A DNA stretch of 19,426 nucleotides from Glomus cerebriforme. Its lineage: Eukaryota; Glomeromycota; Glomeromycetes; Glomerales; Glomeraceae. The notes beneath the pieces are model-generated. The model was given only the letters and a program-made list of their open reading frames with translations, had not been told where the DNA came from and made no database searches. Each line of letters begins with the position of its first letter. Positions within the stretch are counted from its first letter, which is position 1. Below are positions 8,356-18,699 of this stretch, piece by piece. The stretch spans positions 144,276-163,701 of the forward strand of contig QKYT01000216.1 in NCBI GenBank assembly GCA_003550305.1. The letters are read 5' to 3'. Made by a program: the position numbers and the translations under genes.

Positions 8356-9934
8356 CTAGAAAACAAAACACCGGGTTTCTGTAAAGTTTTTCTTACATAA
8401 TAAAACACCAAACAATATAAATAATATTCCACCAAGCAAAGTTCCTACAGTTATACCAGCAATAGTTGCAGGTGTTAGTGGTATAACAAATTTTGTCTTC
8501 CATGTAAATTCATCATTATTACTGATATCAAGTAATAAAATATCACTTTCAATTGAATTATTATAACCTTCTCCTATTAAAAAAATCTGTTAAATTGGTA
8601 ATCAATTTGAATTAGTTTAGATGTAAAACATTATATTTACCAAATGATATAACCATATATTTTCCAATTATGTTTGCTTTATGATAAATTCTGGCTCTTG
8701 GAATTTCACCAGAAATATTTGGAATATTCCATTCAAAGGTATTTATATTTAAAGTATAGAGTGCGTCATTAGGAATAGTGATTTCTGCTACTCCTACTTG
8801 TTGTCCCCCTCCAAATATTATTATCTGTTGACCATCCAATCCTATTATAATAAAACGATTAATGATTGAGGTTTAAATTTTATTTATTTAATACATACCA
8901 AGTATAGCAGATAAACCATCTCTATTGGAAGGTATTAACCCTGAAGTTTCCTTTGATTGTAATCGCATATTATTCATATTAGTTAAGAATTAACGTTTTG
9001 TGTGATAATGACAATAATAAGACATTTAGACTTACTTTTGTACTCCAATTATCATTAATAGTATCATATATATAAACCTAATAATCGAAATGAAATATTT
9101 TAATCAATTAATTTAGCAGTATTAAAAAATAATTTAATTATTGATTCAATTACCTCATCTAATGGTAAACTTTCATTTAAAGAATTCATACCGCCTAAAT
9201 AATTAATATTTATAGTGTAAATTAACAAACATGGCGTAACAAATACATATGTATAAAAATTTTATCTCACCTATATAAATAATGTTTTTATTAGGTAATA
9301 TAACTGCACCATAATTAATTCTTGGAACAGGTGCATTTAAAGAACTACCTTTTCCCCAACTTAAATTTATCGTATCAAAAATGAGCATATCATTTACAAA
9401 ACTATCATCTCCTATTAACACTCCACCAAATAAATATATTTTTCCATTATAATCGGTGATAGCTGTTAAGCTTCTTCTCCTAATATAATTTTCTCCAGTC
9501 ATTTGTGGAACATTCCATGAGTTAGTTTGTGTATCAAACATATAAACTAATGCCATATTTTCAACATTTGTCAAATTTCTTCCTCCATAAAGAATTATTG
9601 TTTTATTATTTGTACCACCCTTAACGGATGTAGCACCAATGTATGATGGAACAATATTAATATTTGTTAAATCATGCCATAGTAATGATTGAGTTTTAAA
9701 TGAAACAGATGTGTCAAGATAAAAAAACTGATTTCCAGCAGTTCCAGCTCCAGCAACGGCATCGACAGAATCATCAAACCCACTTAAGATATATAATTTA
9801 TTATCAACAAATGTAGCAGTATGAAGGTGTCGGTTTGTTGGTTTGAAGGGTGTCGTTTGACAATTTATTTCAATTAAAAATAAGAATTGAATTAAATTTG
9901 ATAATATGAAATATATTAAAGAGTTCTTTAACAT
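8356..9934 (-). CDS. Kelch-repeat single-pass membrane protein, copy B
   Basis: Six exons on the minus strand: 9934-9271, 9194-9154, 9077-9036, 8950-8899, 8841-8641 and 8573-8356 (TAG). They give 1218 nt, 405 residues. Intron phases are 1,0,0,1,1, as in copy A. Residues 1-26 form a signal peptide ending near NCQ. Six kelch blades follow (ILSG, LYGG, LFGG, YIGG, IFGG and the ISFG strand), then a membrane helix at about 371-392. Unlike A and C, there is almost no Ser/Pro-rich linker before the helix. The tail is short and ends CFVF, without the KWxNKQK-type basic stretch of the paralogues. A GTAAGA at 8396-8391 could be an unused or alternative donor leading to a further exon, so the last ~12 residues are uncertain. 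Predicted role: cell-surface binding propeller, partner unknown. Confidence 0.83.
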
Positions 9935-11384
9935 GATTGTAATTTTACATGTAAAAAAAAAAGATAATAATTTTAATATTTTAATTGTATTTGACTTCTT
10001 AAATATGATATTCTTTATGATCGTTCCTATTTTAAATAGGGCGTGTACCTAATTTTTTTTTTTTACCATGTTACACAAACAAATTTAAACTGGTTCTGAG
10101 CGCCTTTCAACCAAATTAAGTTTTGTCATTTGTATTTTTTGAATGATACTAAATGCGAAATTCATTTGAGTTCTAGGAATTGATAATTAATTGGCTTCTA
10201 TTTTGATCCCTAATGGTCTATTGTACAATAAATTTTTAGTACAATAGTTAATCGAAAAATCGAAACTAAGGTCGAAAATCTGTTGAAATTTCATTTTAAC
10301 TCCGGTCAAAAATTATTTACGTAATCGGAATTAAGATTCTATGGTAAAGTTATAATGCAGGCCATAACTTTTTTTGTAGCTGGAATTTTATTTGTTTGTT
10401 AATCGATTTATTAATATAATTTTTATTTTAAGCACTTTTTTTTCCTCCCATTATCCCAGAATATCCCGGGTATCTTGTAAATTTTGAGTACAAAAATTTA
10501 TACTGCGTAATATATTTTAGTAATTTTACATATTTCTTATTACTAATAAATGAAAAGGATATTATTCGACGATTTTTTAACCTTAAAGATTTTAATTATA
10601 TAACACACGGGACATAAATTTGTATTACATTACAATCAGAAATACAGAACGAAACAACACATTTTTTCTTAGCAAGGTGGAAAGATGTACAAATGTACAA
10701 AAAGTACGAAAAATTTTGGATTTTATTGAATAAATAAATAATTGATATAAATAACGAATAAGATTTTTTATATTCATACATCATATTTTACAATCAAATA
10801 TTACAATAATAGAAAAAACATTATCAAACGTATGTACAGTATATAACGAAATTTACTATCAAATTTTTAAATTTTTTGAAATTTGCTAAAATTTTTAAAC
10901 AGGGGAAATTAATATTTCAAAAATAATACAAAACAGCGAAATTAATATTTCATTGATTTTTTTTTTTAAACATTCCATTTTTTAAATATAATCTTTCATT
11001 ATTGGATTTTGAAATTACTACTTTGCTAATTTCTGGATTTTATATTATTATTTGTTCATGATTTCACAATTTCATTTCTAGATATTTGAATAATTTTTTC
11101 ATTTCCTTACTAATCATAGATATTATTAATTACTTGATGATTATAATTTTGAATTTTTTTTTTCAACATTAATTAATCACTTCACTTACCTGAAATTATG
11201 ATTTTCATTTTCATGAATGGGACAATGTATTTACTATTCCCAAATTATATCTAGTTTATATATTTAAAATTATATTAAACTGAAGATATAACTTATGACA
11301 ATTAATATCGCAAAATCTAATATCTAAAAATCAAAATAATTATTAAAAGACAACATCCAAGTAAATTACTCAAAAACTGAGAAC
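9935..11384. other. Intergenic region between kelch copies B and C
   Basis: The right-hand part of kelch copy B's upstream region lies at 9935-10120, including a conserved element. Beyond it I see no gene. Two small inverted repeats are present: CTATTGTAC at 10218-10226 with its inverse at 10239-10247, and AAAGTTAT at 10346-10353 with its inverse at 10364-10371. An open frame on the minus strand at 10596-10784 has no recognisable content and is taken as chance. Confidence 0.5.
10069..10120 (-). promoter_or_regulatory. Conserved upstream element of kelch copy B
   Basis: TGTTACACAAA (10069-10079) is followed 12 nt later by a 29-nt block at 10092-10120 with core GGTTCTGAGCGCC. The same pair occurs upstream of copy C (13167-13177 and 13220-13248), the 29-nt block differing at only two positions. 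It lies about 160 nt before the copy B start codon, in a region otherwise little conserved. It may be a promoter element or part of the 5' untranslated region. Confidence 0.5.
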
Positions 11385-13098
11385 CTACCAATAAGCAGGA
11401 TCGACGTGAGGAAACTGCGGTATTTTTTGTTTATTTTTCCATTTATATAAAAAGACTCCAATGCAACTAAGCAAAAATACTATAATTATACCGACAATAA
11501 TTGATGTATTATTTAATGAATTATGTGAATATAATGATGGAGGTGAAGAAGGTGAAGATGATGAAGAAGGTGAAGAAGGTGATGGTGGTAATGATGGTAT
11601 TTGCGCGGTATTATTTGGCTCAGTTATTGTTGCCCATACATATTCATCATTATTAGATATATCAAGCAGTAATATACTACTATCAACTGAATTGTCATAA
11701 CTTTTCCTATTATGATTAGTTATATATTGTTAAAAATAGTAATCAAATAAAATAATATTATTTAAAATAATATATTTACCATATGATATTATCATAAACT
11801 TTCCTTGTAAATTAGCCTGATGCCAAATTCTGGGCTTTGGAATTTTTCCAAAAATTTTTGGAACATACCAATTAAAATTTGTTAGATCTAATACATAAAG
11901 TGTAGTATCTAAATATCCAGGATTATTAAACATTCCTCCAAAAATTATAATTCTTTGGCCATCCCAACCTATTAAATTGCAGTTACATATACTGTAATTA
12001 TTAACATTTAGCATTGTATTGTTTAATTATATTTAATTACATACATACCAAGAACAGTAGAAAAGGCAGCTCTATTAGAAGGGATTTTTCCTGATGTTGT
12101 CTAAATTCAATAATAAGAATATTAGGTTGTAATCAAATAAATAAATTATCATATTATTAACTTTTATTAACTTACTTTTGTACTCCAATTATCACCAATT
12201 GTATCATATAAATAGACCTTTAGTTGATTTAGAAAGTTCTTAATACAAACTTTTATTTCTTAAAAGCGAAAATTATATTTACAATAATTTGTGGTTATTA
12301 AATAATTTACCTCATTTAATGATAAAGCGTCACCTTGAATTATATTTAATGTTTTGGTATCATATAAAGTAAGAGTCGAATCAACACCACCTAAGTAGTA
12401 AATGTTCATTTAATAAGCAAACAAAAAATACATGTAAGGAATAAAAATGACATTCACTTACCCATAAAAATGATATTCTTGTTAAGTAAATAATGAGCAC
12501 CATATAGAATTCTTGGAGTTGGTGCATTCAAAATACTTCCACTTCTCCAAATTTTATTTATTGTATCTAAAATAAGCATATCATTTGCATATGTATTATT
12601 AATATCACTATTTCAAGTTTTTCCATTGTTATCACTAATGCCTGTTAGATTAAATTTTCTAATAGCGTTAACTTTTGATATATTTGGAACACTCCACATT
12701 TTATTTTGTAAATCAAATGTATAAAGCAATTCCATTGTTATCTCATCTGTAGATCCTCCGTACAAAAATAATTCATCGTTCTTTGCACCACCTTTAACTG
12801 ATGCTGCACCCCAATGCGGTGGTGGAAACGATATAAACGTATTAATATTTGTTAAGTCTTGCAATATTGCTTTTTGAGTATTAATTAGAGCAGAAACATC
12901 AAGATAAAAGAATTCTTTTCCAACAGGTTGGTCGTTTGCATCTTTTCCTCCTATAATATACAATTTATTGTCAATAAGTGTAGCAGTATGTCCATATGAT
13001 ACGCTTGGATTAAAAGGGTTCATTTGACAATTTACTTCAACGGCTAACACTTGAAGCAAAATCCATAACATAAAACATACTAAAGAACTATATGACAT
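11385..13098 (-). pseudogene. Kelch-repeat membrane protein, copy C, decayed
   Basis: Exons by comparison with A and B: 13098-12462, 12390-12311, 12217-12176, 12100-12049, 11968-11780 and 11706-11385. Intron positions and phases are identical to A and B. The signal peptide (ending VNCQ), kelch cores (IIGG, LYGG, IFMGG, IFGG), Pro/Ser-rich linker, membrane helix and basic tail ending DPAYW are all recognisable. Exon 2 is longer than in A and B (80 against 41 nt). Two lesions break it. In exon 1 the third-blade IYLFGG is replaced by T-stop (TGA at 12613-12615), with about four codons deleted. At the start of exon 6, one G is missing relative to the paralogues (about 11700-11706), shifting the linker and membrane helix out of frame. 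The downstream frame is otherwise open, so the decay is probably recent. A truncated secreted product of about 160 residues is possible. Confidence 0.8.
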
Positions 13099-13166
13099 GA
13101 TGGAAGATAAATATATTTTTTTTAAAAAAAAAATTAAAATGTTTATAATTCATCAAACGATTGACT

Positions 13167-13248
13167 TGTTACACAAATTCAAATTCGTACAAATAAAGAA
13201 TGATTGTTTCTAGAAATCAGGTTCTGAGCGCCCTTCAACCAAATTGAG
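13167..13248 (-). promoter_or_regulatory. Conserved upstream element of kelch copy C
   Basis: TGTTACACAAA at 13167-13177 and a 29-nt block at 13220-13248 match the corresponding pair upstream of copy B at 27 of 29 positions in the block. Here the two parts are 42 nt apart instead of 12. The block lies about 120 nt before the start codon of copy C. Retention beside a broken gene suggests recent decay of the coding part. Confidence 0.5.
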
Positions 13249-13952
13249 ATTGTGCTTTCCATAAGTCAATCATATCAATCATGTACGTTATACGTCGTAA
13301 CGTTTGACAGATAACATTTTGTATTGACTGATTGATAATGTCTCCCAATGTTTTTTTTGGGTGAAATTTACTATAAATAGAATCATTACCTTTCACTCAT
13401 TTTGATTGATAATAATTTAAAATAAGTCTTGTTTCTAATAATTTATTGTTTGATCGTCTTAAAGAATAAAGTTTTAAGGTTTCGCAAGAAAGTTTTTCAT
13501 GTTACAAAATATAAATCTTATTAAAACAATAAGTAATTTTTTAAATAGATTTTAGATCCAGAACATTATTCAAATTTAACAAACAACAATCTTAAAAAAA
13601 AATTACAAATTCTGTATGTACAAAATTTGATCAAGCAATAACAGAAAGTTGGCATTATAAATAACTTTATTAACTTTATTTATATAATTACAAATAGAAA
13701 AAAAAAATAGAACTAGTTCCTCAAAGTGCAATTGACTTTGCGATCACGTGATAGTGACGTCATTTGGATTCGGAGTTACGGAGTTATGGGCGTTTCATGT
13801 ATTATTGTGCAATGAAAATTTGTGATTATGATACTTCTTATTAAACAAATTAAGAAAAAAAGAACTACACAATATTTATTTATTTCCGATGCGGATTCAT
13901 GTATTATTTATTTTTTATCTTATTTTGTAACAAGTGGAATTAAAGAAATATA
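13249..13952. other. Non-coding, with CACGTG and CRE-like palindromes
   Basis: No gene was recognised. A TATA-like CTATAAATAG lies at about 13371-13380 on the plus strand. ATCACGTGAT (13743-13752) and TGACGTCA (13755-13762) lie close together about 190 nt before the small coding-like relic at 13953. These match known basic-leucine-zipper and bHLH target types, but no intact gene depends on them here. Confidence 0.35.
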
Positions 13953-14057
13953 ATGTCGTCTCAAGGCTATGGTCGATATAAAAAATGGGATGAGTCTAAT
14001 GAATTATTTTAAAGAAACTTTAACCAATCGGACGAGTGGAAACGAATAAATTTATAA
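13953..14057 (+). pseudogene. Short coding-like relic with an in-frame stop
   Basis: From ATG 13953 the frame reads 19 residues beginning MSSQGYGRYKKW and meets TAA at 14010-14012. In the same frame it continues for 14 residues (RNFNQSDEWKRINL) to TAA at 14055-14057. The residue mix (Gly, Tyr, Trp, Asp, charged) and the CGA, TCG and GAC codons are unlike the surrounding AT-rich non-coding DNA. It may be the 5' end of a gene lost by decay, or a tiny gene with a nonsense mutation. I do not recognise the family. Confidence 0.3.
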
Positions 14058-15516
14058 TTTCATTCAAGAATGCAATTAAAAATAAGAAAAAAAAATGAAT
14101 GACACTATTTAGCATAATAAATCTTCCAAGTCATATTTAGTATTAATAATTTATTGTAATGTGCACATTTTAATAAAGACATTGATTAGGAAAATAAAAA
14201 AATGTACATGGGTTTAACCTATATTAAAATTAAGTAATCTATCTAGAAGAATAGATTTTATAAAATTTATTTGTTAATTCAATTCATGTCCTTAAATTGT
14301 ACATTAACAAATACCTTTTATTTTTGCTTGATTTGGCTTTGTCCGCTTTGGTTTAGTTTAAGTTTTCCATCTTACTCACCCTTCTTTCATGCGCTGATTG
14401 TTTTGCCGTCGGCGTTGATCGAGCAAGGATTTAAGACTACGTCATGTCCTTTTGTGGAATTTTGCGATTCTATGAAACGGGATTAAAATCTATCATACTA
14501 ATTTAAAATGATATCATAACTGATAGATCCATCATACAGATTTTTCTTATCAGCAGCGAAAGTTCTTTAATTGTTAAGATCCTATCTCTTTCAGTATTTC
14601 TTGTGTCCTTTTATTTAGGCACATTGGTCATACACAAGAAGATATCCTCAGGTTATATAATTAATTTTATGGTTCCATTAATTATTTTTATATTAATACA
14701 TTTATTAATTTGATAAGTATAGTTCAAAAAAATTAGCTCATTTGGTTAGGCCACCTAAATATTCAGAAGAATGTTTTAGCATTATTGTATTATAAATATA
14801 AAATTTGCGACTTGTTTCAAAATTCAAATAACTTTTTTTGACTTGTTCTCACATTAAATTTTTTGAAGATTATCCAATACTCTTATTCAGTGATTTGTAT
14901 AATTGTATTAGAATATTGAAATCTTTCAATTCTTTAAATTCAATAAAAATTTTTATATTTGGTATTATAAAAATAAACATTGGAAAATTAGAAAAATTGG
15001 AATTAAAAGAAAATGTTATGTAAAATTCAAAACTATAAAAATGAAATGTGTCAAAATTTGTTTTATATTTAAATTTATGTATACCTGAAGCTGAAAGTGC
15101 ACCATCATATAAAAAAAAATAAAAGTTAGACATAGTCTGCTCTACACCTTCTAGTTATGGTTAGAAGTTATACGATCACAAATTCATAAACTGCATAAAC
15201 TGTCACGTTGACAGATTTGTAATTTCTTTTTGCAACAATAATAAAGGTGGCTAAAGCTAAAAAGTGTAATATCATAAATTGATATTCATGATAATATTTA
15301 CTTTATCTTGTTTGGAAGTCATTTAATATTAGAAAAAATTATTTTAAGATGAGTAAAATTATTTTCAAATGTAATCAACCGGATACCGGACTTTTTAATA
15401 GTTTAATATTAACACGAAATTCAAAAGAATTTTGATGTAATAATTTATTATTTAAGCTATAAATACTACTTTGTGGGGTCATGAATATTTTTTTCTTAAT
15501 TTATTTTTTTCTCTTC
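14058..15516. other. No confident gene; one GC-richer patch
   Basis: At about 14320-14480 the sequence is clearly richer in G and C than its surroundings, with many CG dinucleotides, and is open on the plus strand as part of a 71-codon frame (14271-14486). I recognise no domain in either strand. At 14733-14750 TTAGCTCATTTGGTTAGG resembles the D-arm (A box) of a tRNA, but no matching B box or cloverleaf follows. Open frames on both strands at 14838-15133 overlap each other and look like chance. Confidence 0.35.
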
Positions 15517-16049
15517 TTTTCAAGAATGATTCTGATAAAATCTTTTTCCGGGAAGCCAAATTGACGACTTTTTTTAAGAATATTAAAAGTGTTAAGTTTC
15601 TTTATTTTCTTTATCTTTTTTTTGAATATAATGTACTAACTATATTTTTTTGCTTCTAGTCTTAATTTCGGCATACTGCATTCTTCCAGGATGAATTCTT
15701 CTAGAGACATATAGTAGATTTCAGTATCAGTACTAAAGTTCATAGAGTTTGGATCATTTTTTTAAAATTTTACTTACATCCTTTTTTTCTTCCCATAAGT
15801 TTTTCCCAAGAATGAATTTGGTAAAATTCTTCTTCCAGATAATAAAATCAGTTGGTTTTATTAAAAACAGATTTCAGCAAGGTTAGTGTTTTAAATTATG
15901 TTTTTTATATTTCTTTTCTTTTAAAAAAAAATTATTAGCTTACATATTTTTTTTCTTCTAGATTGGCTTTCCAAGAATGACTTTGACAGAATTCTTTTTT
16001 CCAAAATAGCAAATTCAACAAGATACTACTAGAGGACACAGATTTTAGT
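15517..16049. repeat. Degenerate tandem repeat array, four units
   Basis: Units start near 15517, 15681, 15800 and 15967. Each has a TTTTC(C)CAAGAATGA-like head (CAAGAATGA exact at 15521-15529, 15807-15815 and 15972-15980; CAGGATGA at 15687-15694). The last three carry an AGATTT(C/T)AG tail (15716-15724, 15869-15877, 16040-16048). Between heads and tails the copies share AAAATTCTT-TTCC-type sequence, and unit 2 is shortened. Units are separated by T-rich stretches, two of which end in CTTCTAG. The spacing is about 120-170 bp. The array could be a decayed minisatellite or repeated exon-like modules; no continuous frame runs through it. Confidence 0.5.
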
Positions 16050-18178
16050 AAGTATAGATTTTGGATTGTCTTTTTTTTTATCACATCTTTTTTTTTTGAA
16101 TTAGCCAAAATAATCTTGCATACCTAAACATTATGTTAATTTTTTTCTCTAGTAAAAGAATTTGAATTTTTCAACTGCGAATTTTTTTTGTTTTGTATTC
16201 AGATTAGAATATAAATGTATTAATAAAGAGAATAATCCTCAACAATTGTAAGAAAAAAAATTGAAATAATGAAATTGTTTTAAAAAATAATATACAAAAA
16301 GATAGATTTTCTTCGTCTGTCTCTAATATTTTATCCGAATAATATGTGGTATCATCAAATATTATTTTGATATCTTTTTTGTATGAGTTTTCCATTAAAT
16401 CCCTTAGTTAGGAGTACATTAATATCTTATCATCGGTATTAAATATATGTACTGTATGATTCCACATTTGCGCCTTTCTTTTTTCTTGAATCAATATGAT
16501 ATACCAGAAATGGAAGAAAATCTGGGATACTATAAGGATATGTTTAAACCATATCTTCAGGAGTTAATCCATGCCTTCTTAAAATAATTGGTTTGGAGGA
16601 AAAAATAATTGAAGTAACAAATTTAATTTATTCAAAAATCAATATTTTTTTTAATTATATTCTTCATTCAATTATTGGGAAATATCCAATAAAGAAGTAA
16701 AAAATTGATTGCCTATAAAAGAATAAAAAAATTCAAAATGAATTTACTAAAAAATTAGTTTTTTTAAAAGAATATTTATACATACAAAATCCAAGAATAT
16801 TTTATATGCAATGAGATATTATTGGATTTAATATTCTAAGAAAGTATGCAGCTGTTTCTGGATAGTTTTGAAAATCTAAGCAAAGGCAAGCACCTTACTG
16901 CATTTTTTTTTCTAAATCCTTGCAAAGCAGTAATCCATATAGCTACCTATTGCTTTAAATAATTTACAAAATTTTTCCCTGTTTTTGATTTATAATTTAT
17001 TAAAGATTATTAGAAAATTATGGTAATCCAAGCAGTGCCAATACAAATAGAGAATCAAAGATAAACCCAGTGAGAAACTATGCAGACTGGTTGCAAGATA
17101 GAAGGAATATGAGTAATAGAGTTGAAGAATATGAAATTTGCTATTTTTTTTTTGCCATTTGCCAGCAATAGATAGTAAAAATATTAAAAGAAAGCTTTTT
17201 AAGACTATAATATTTTGAACAAATATATATTCAAAACAAGTAAAGTGGGTTCAATTTTTGTCTTTATATATTTATTAATACCTAAATTCTGATTGATCAA
17301 GCTTATGGTTACATAATTAAATTATCATATGATGTAAAATTAAAATAATATAACATATTTGTACAATAATGAGAAAAAATTAAATAAATAAATTTTCTTT
17401 TGTAATATTTACAATATTTGTTGATAATAGAGAATCATAATGTAAATTGCTTCATTTTTTTATATTGTTAAAAAATTTGATAGTTCAATAATTTTATAAT
17501 TTAAATCTTATCAGAATAAGAATTTTTCCTAAATTCAATATGAGAGAATTAGATATACAGTAAATAAACCTAATAGTTGAATTTTTTTGAATTTCTAAAA
17601 AAAATTATATACTTTTATTTCTGATTTTTTTTTGCAACAATATATATATTTATTTCAATAAATGTTGGGAATATGTAAAAATAGTATAACATCACCTGAA
17701 TAATAAATTTACATTTATCACTAAATTTTCAAGAGATCTGATGACCATCACAGATAAAAAATATTAAATTTATGTTAAGTATTTAATGTAAATTTGATGT
17801 TCAAAGTATTTGATTACTGTATGGTAGAATTAGATTAACATTTGATAAGTCTAGCCATGGTAATTTTTAAGTATTAAATGCAATAGAAAAATAAAAATAA
17901 AAAAATTCTTTCTGGCTAATTTGCTATCTATTGTTAATAAATGGGGACATCTGCAGGGCTTGAACCGATCACGTGATTTTGATAATCACATACTCATGAG
18001 TCTAACCATTTGGTATAAATTTAATATTTTTGCATTGTCTTTTATTTTAAAAAAAATTATTTTTCATTAATTGTTTTTATTAAATAAAATGGAATATGGC
18101 ATTTATTTTAATAATGATAATGCAAATAATAATATTTTAGCTATTTTAGAAGAAGTTGATAATACATGTTTACTATAA
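16050..18178. other. Mostly non-coding, with scattered coding-like relics
   Basis: Three small plus-strand stretches have a protein-like residue mix. One is 16510-16587 (25 codons, M E E N L G Y Y K D M F to stop). One is 17004-17171 (55 codons from one stop to the next, no ATG start, including INPVRNYADWLQDRRN). One is 18089-18178 (29 codons, including ILAILEEVDN). Spacing and lack of clear splice sites argue against one intact gene. They may be pieces of a decayed gene or transposon. I recognise no family. A minus-strand frame at 16204-16395 (63 codons, start MENSYKK) is plausible for its first half only. Confidence 0.25.
17950..18014 (-). other. tRNA-like relic
   Basis: Read on the minus strand, TGGTTAGA (18001-18008) resembles a tRNA D-loop. 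GTGAT-7-ATCAC (within about 17972-17990) forms an anticodon-like stem with a 7-nt loop, and GGTTCAAGCC (17957-17966) matches the polymerase III B box. There is no pairing 5' acceptor strand, the T-arm pairs poorly, and the base before the putative anticodon is A instead of T. It is therefore not a functional tRNA; a tRNA pseudogene or the head of a tRNA-derived SINE fits better. Confidence 0.35.
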
Positions 18179-18699
18179 CAAAACAAAGAATTAAACTGCA
18201 AGAGTTTTTCCTAAAAATTGAAGTTTATTTAGTTAGAATATTATACTATTAGTTTATTCAGTAGTCATTTATTCATAAGAAATGACCAAAGAATTGAGAG
18301 TTTATATCAGTTTTAATAGGTGTAATTTATTTATTTTATTGGTTTAGTGGTATAGATTAATACAGTTGATACAGAACAAAGGTGGAAAAACCTTGTATTT
18401 ATACCTTTTGAGGCAATACAAACTATTTTAATGATGTCATCACAATTGCTTTCTTTCATATATATATTTCTGTCTTTCTTTACATTCCCTCCTTTTTTTT
18501 ATATTTCCTTTTTCTAACATTTCTTATCATGTAATTCTATCATTACTGTGCCATCTAATTATATGTGATTGCTTAATTAACTATTTATCTAATAAATAAC
18601 TATATAATTAAATAATACATGCTTACATCCTAAACTAACTTATAAATATTAGAAATTGTTCTCATTGATTACTGATATTACAATGCTTAATTTTCTCAA

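Noticed and set aside
10596..10784. Minus-strand 62-codon open frame
   Set aside because: It has no recognisable motif or signal, and its length is expected by chance in this region.
11461..11700. Plus-strand open frame rich in Glu, Gly and Asp
   Set aside because: It is the antisense of the Pro/Ser-rich linker and membrane helix in kelch copy C exon 6, which the paralogues support on the minus strand.
12600..12640. A tiny intron removing the TGA in kelch copy C
   Set aside because: The only GT...AG span that removes it is about 28 nt, too short, and would shift the frame.
14870..15133. Minus-strand frame starting MSNFYFFLYDGALSAS with a possible GTATAC donor
   Set aside because: No downstream exon could be found, part of it comes from a poly-A run, and a plus-strand frame overlaps it.
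15471..15659. Plus-strand 62-codon frame rich in Phe
   Set aside because: It is driven by T-rich DNA and overlaps the degenerate repeat array.
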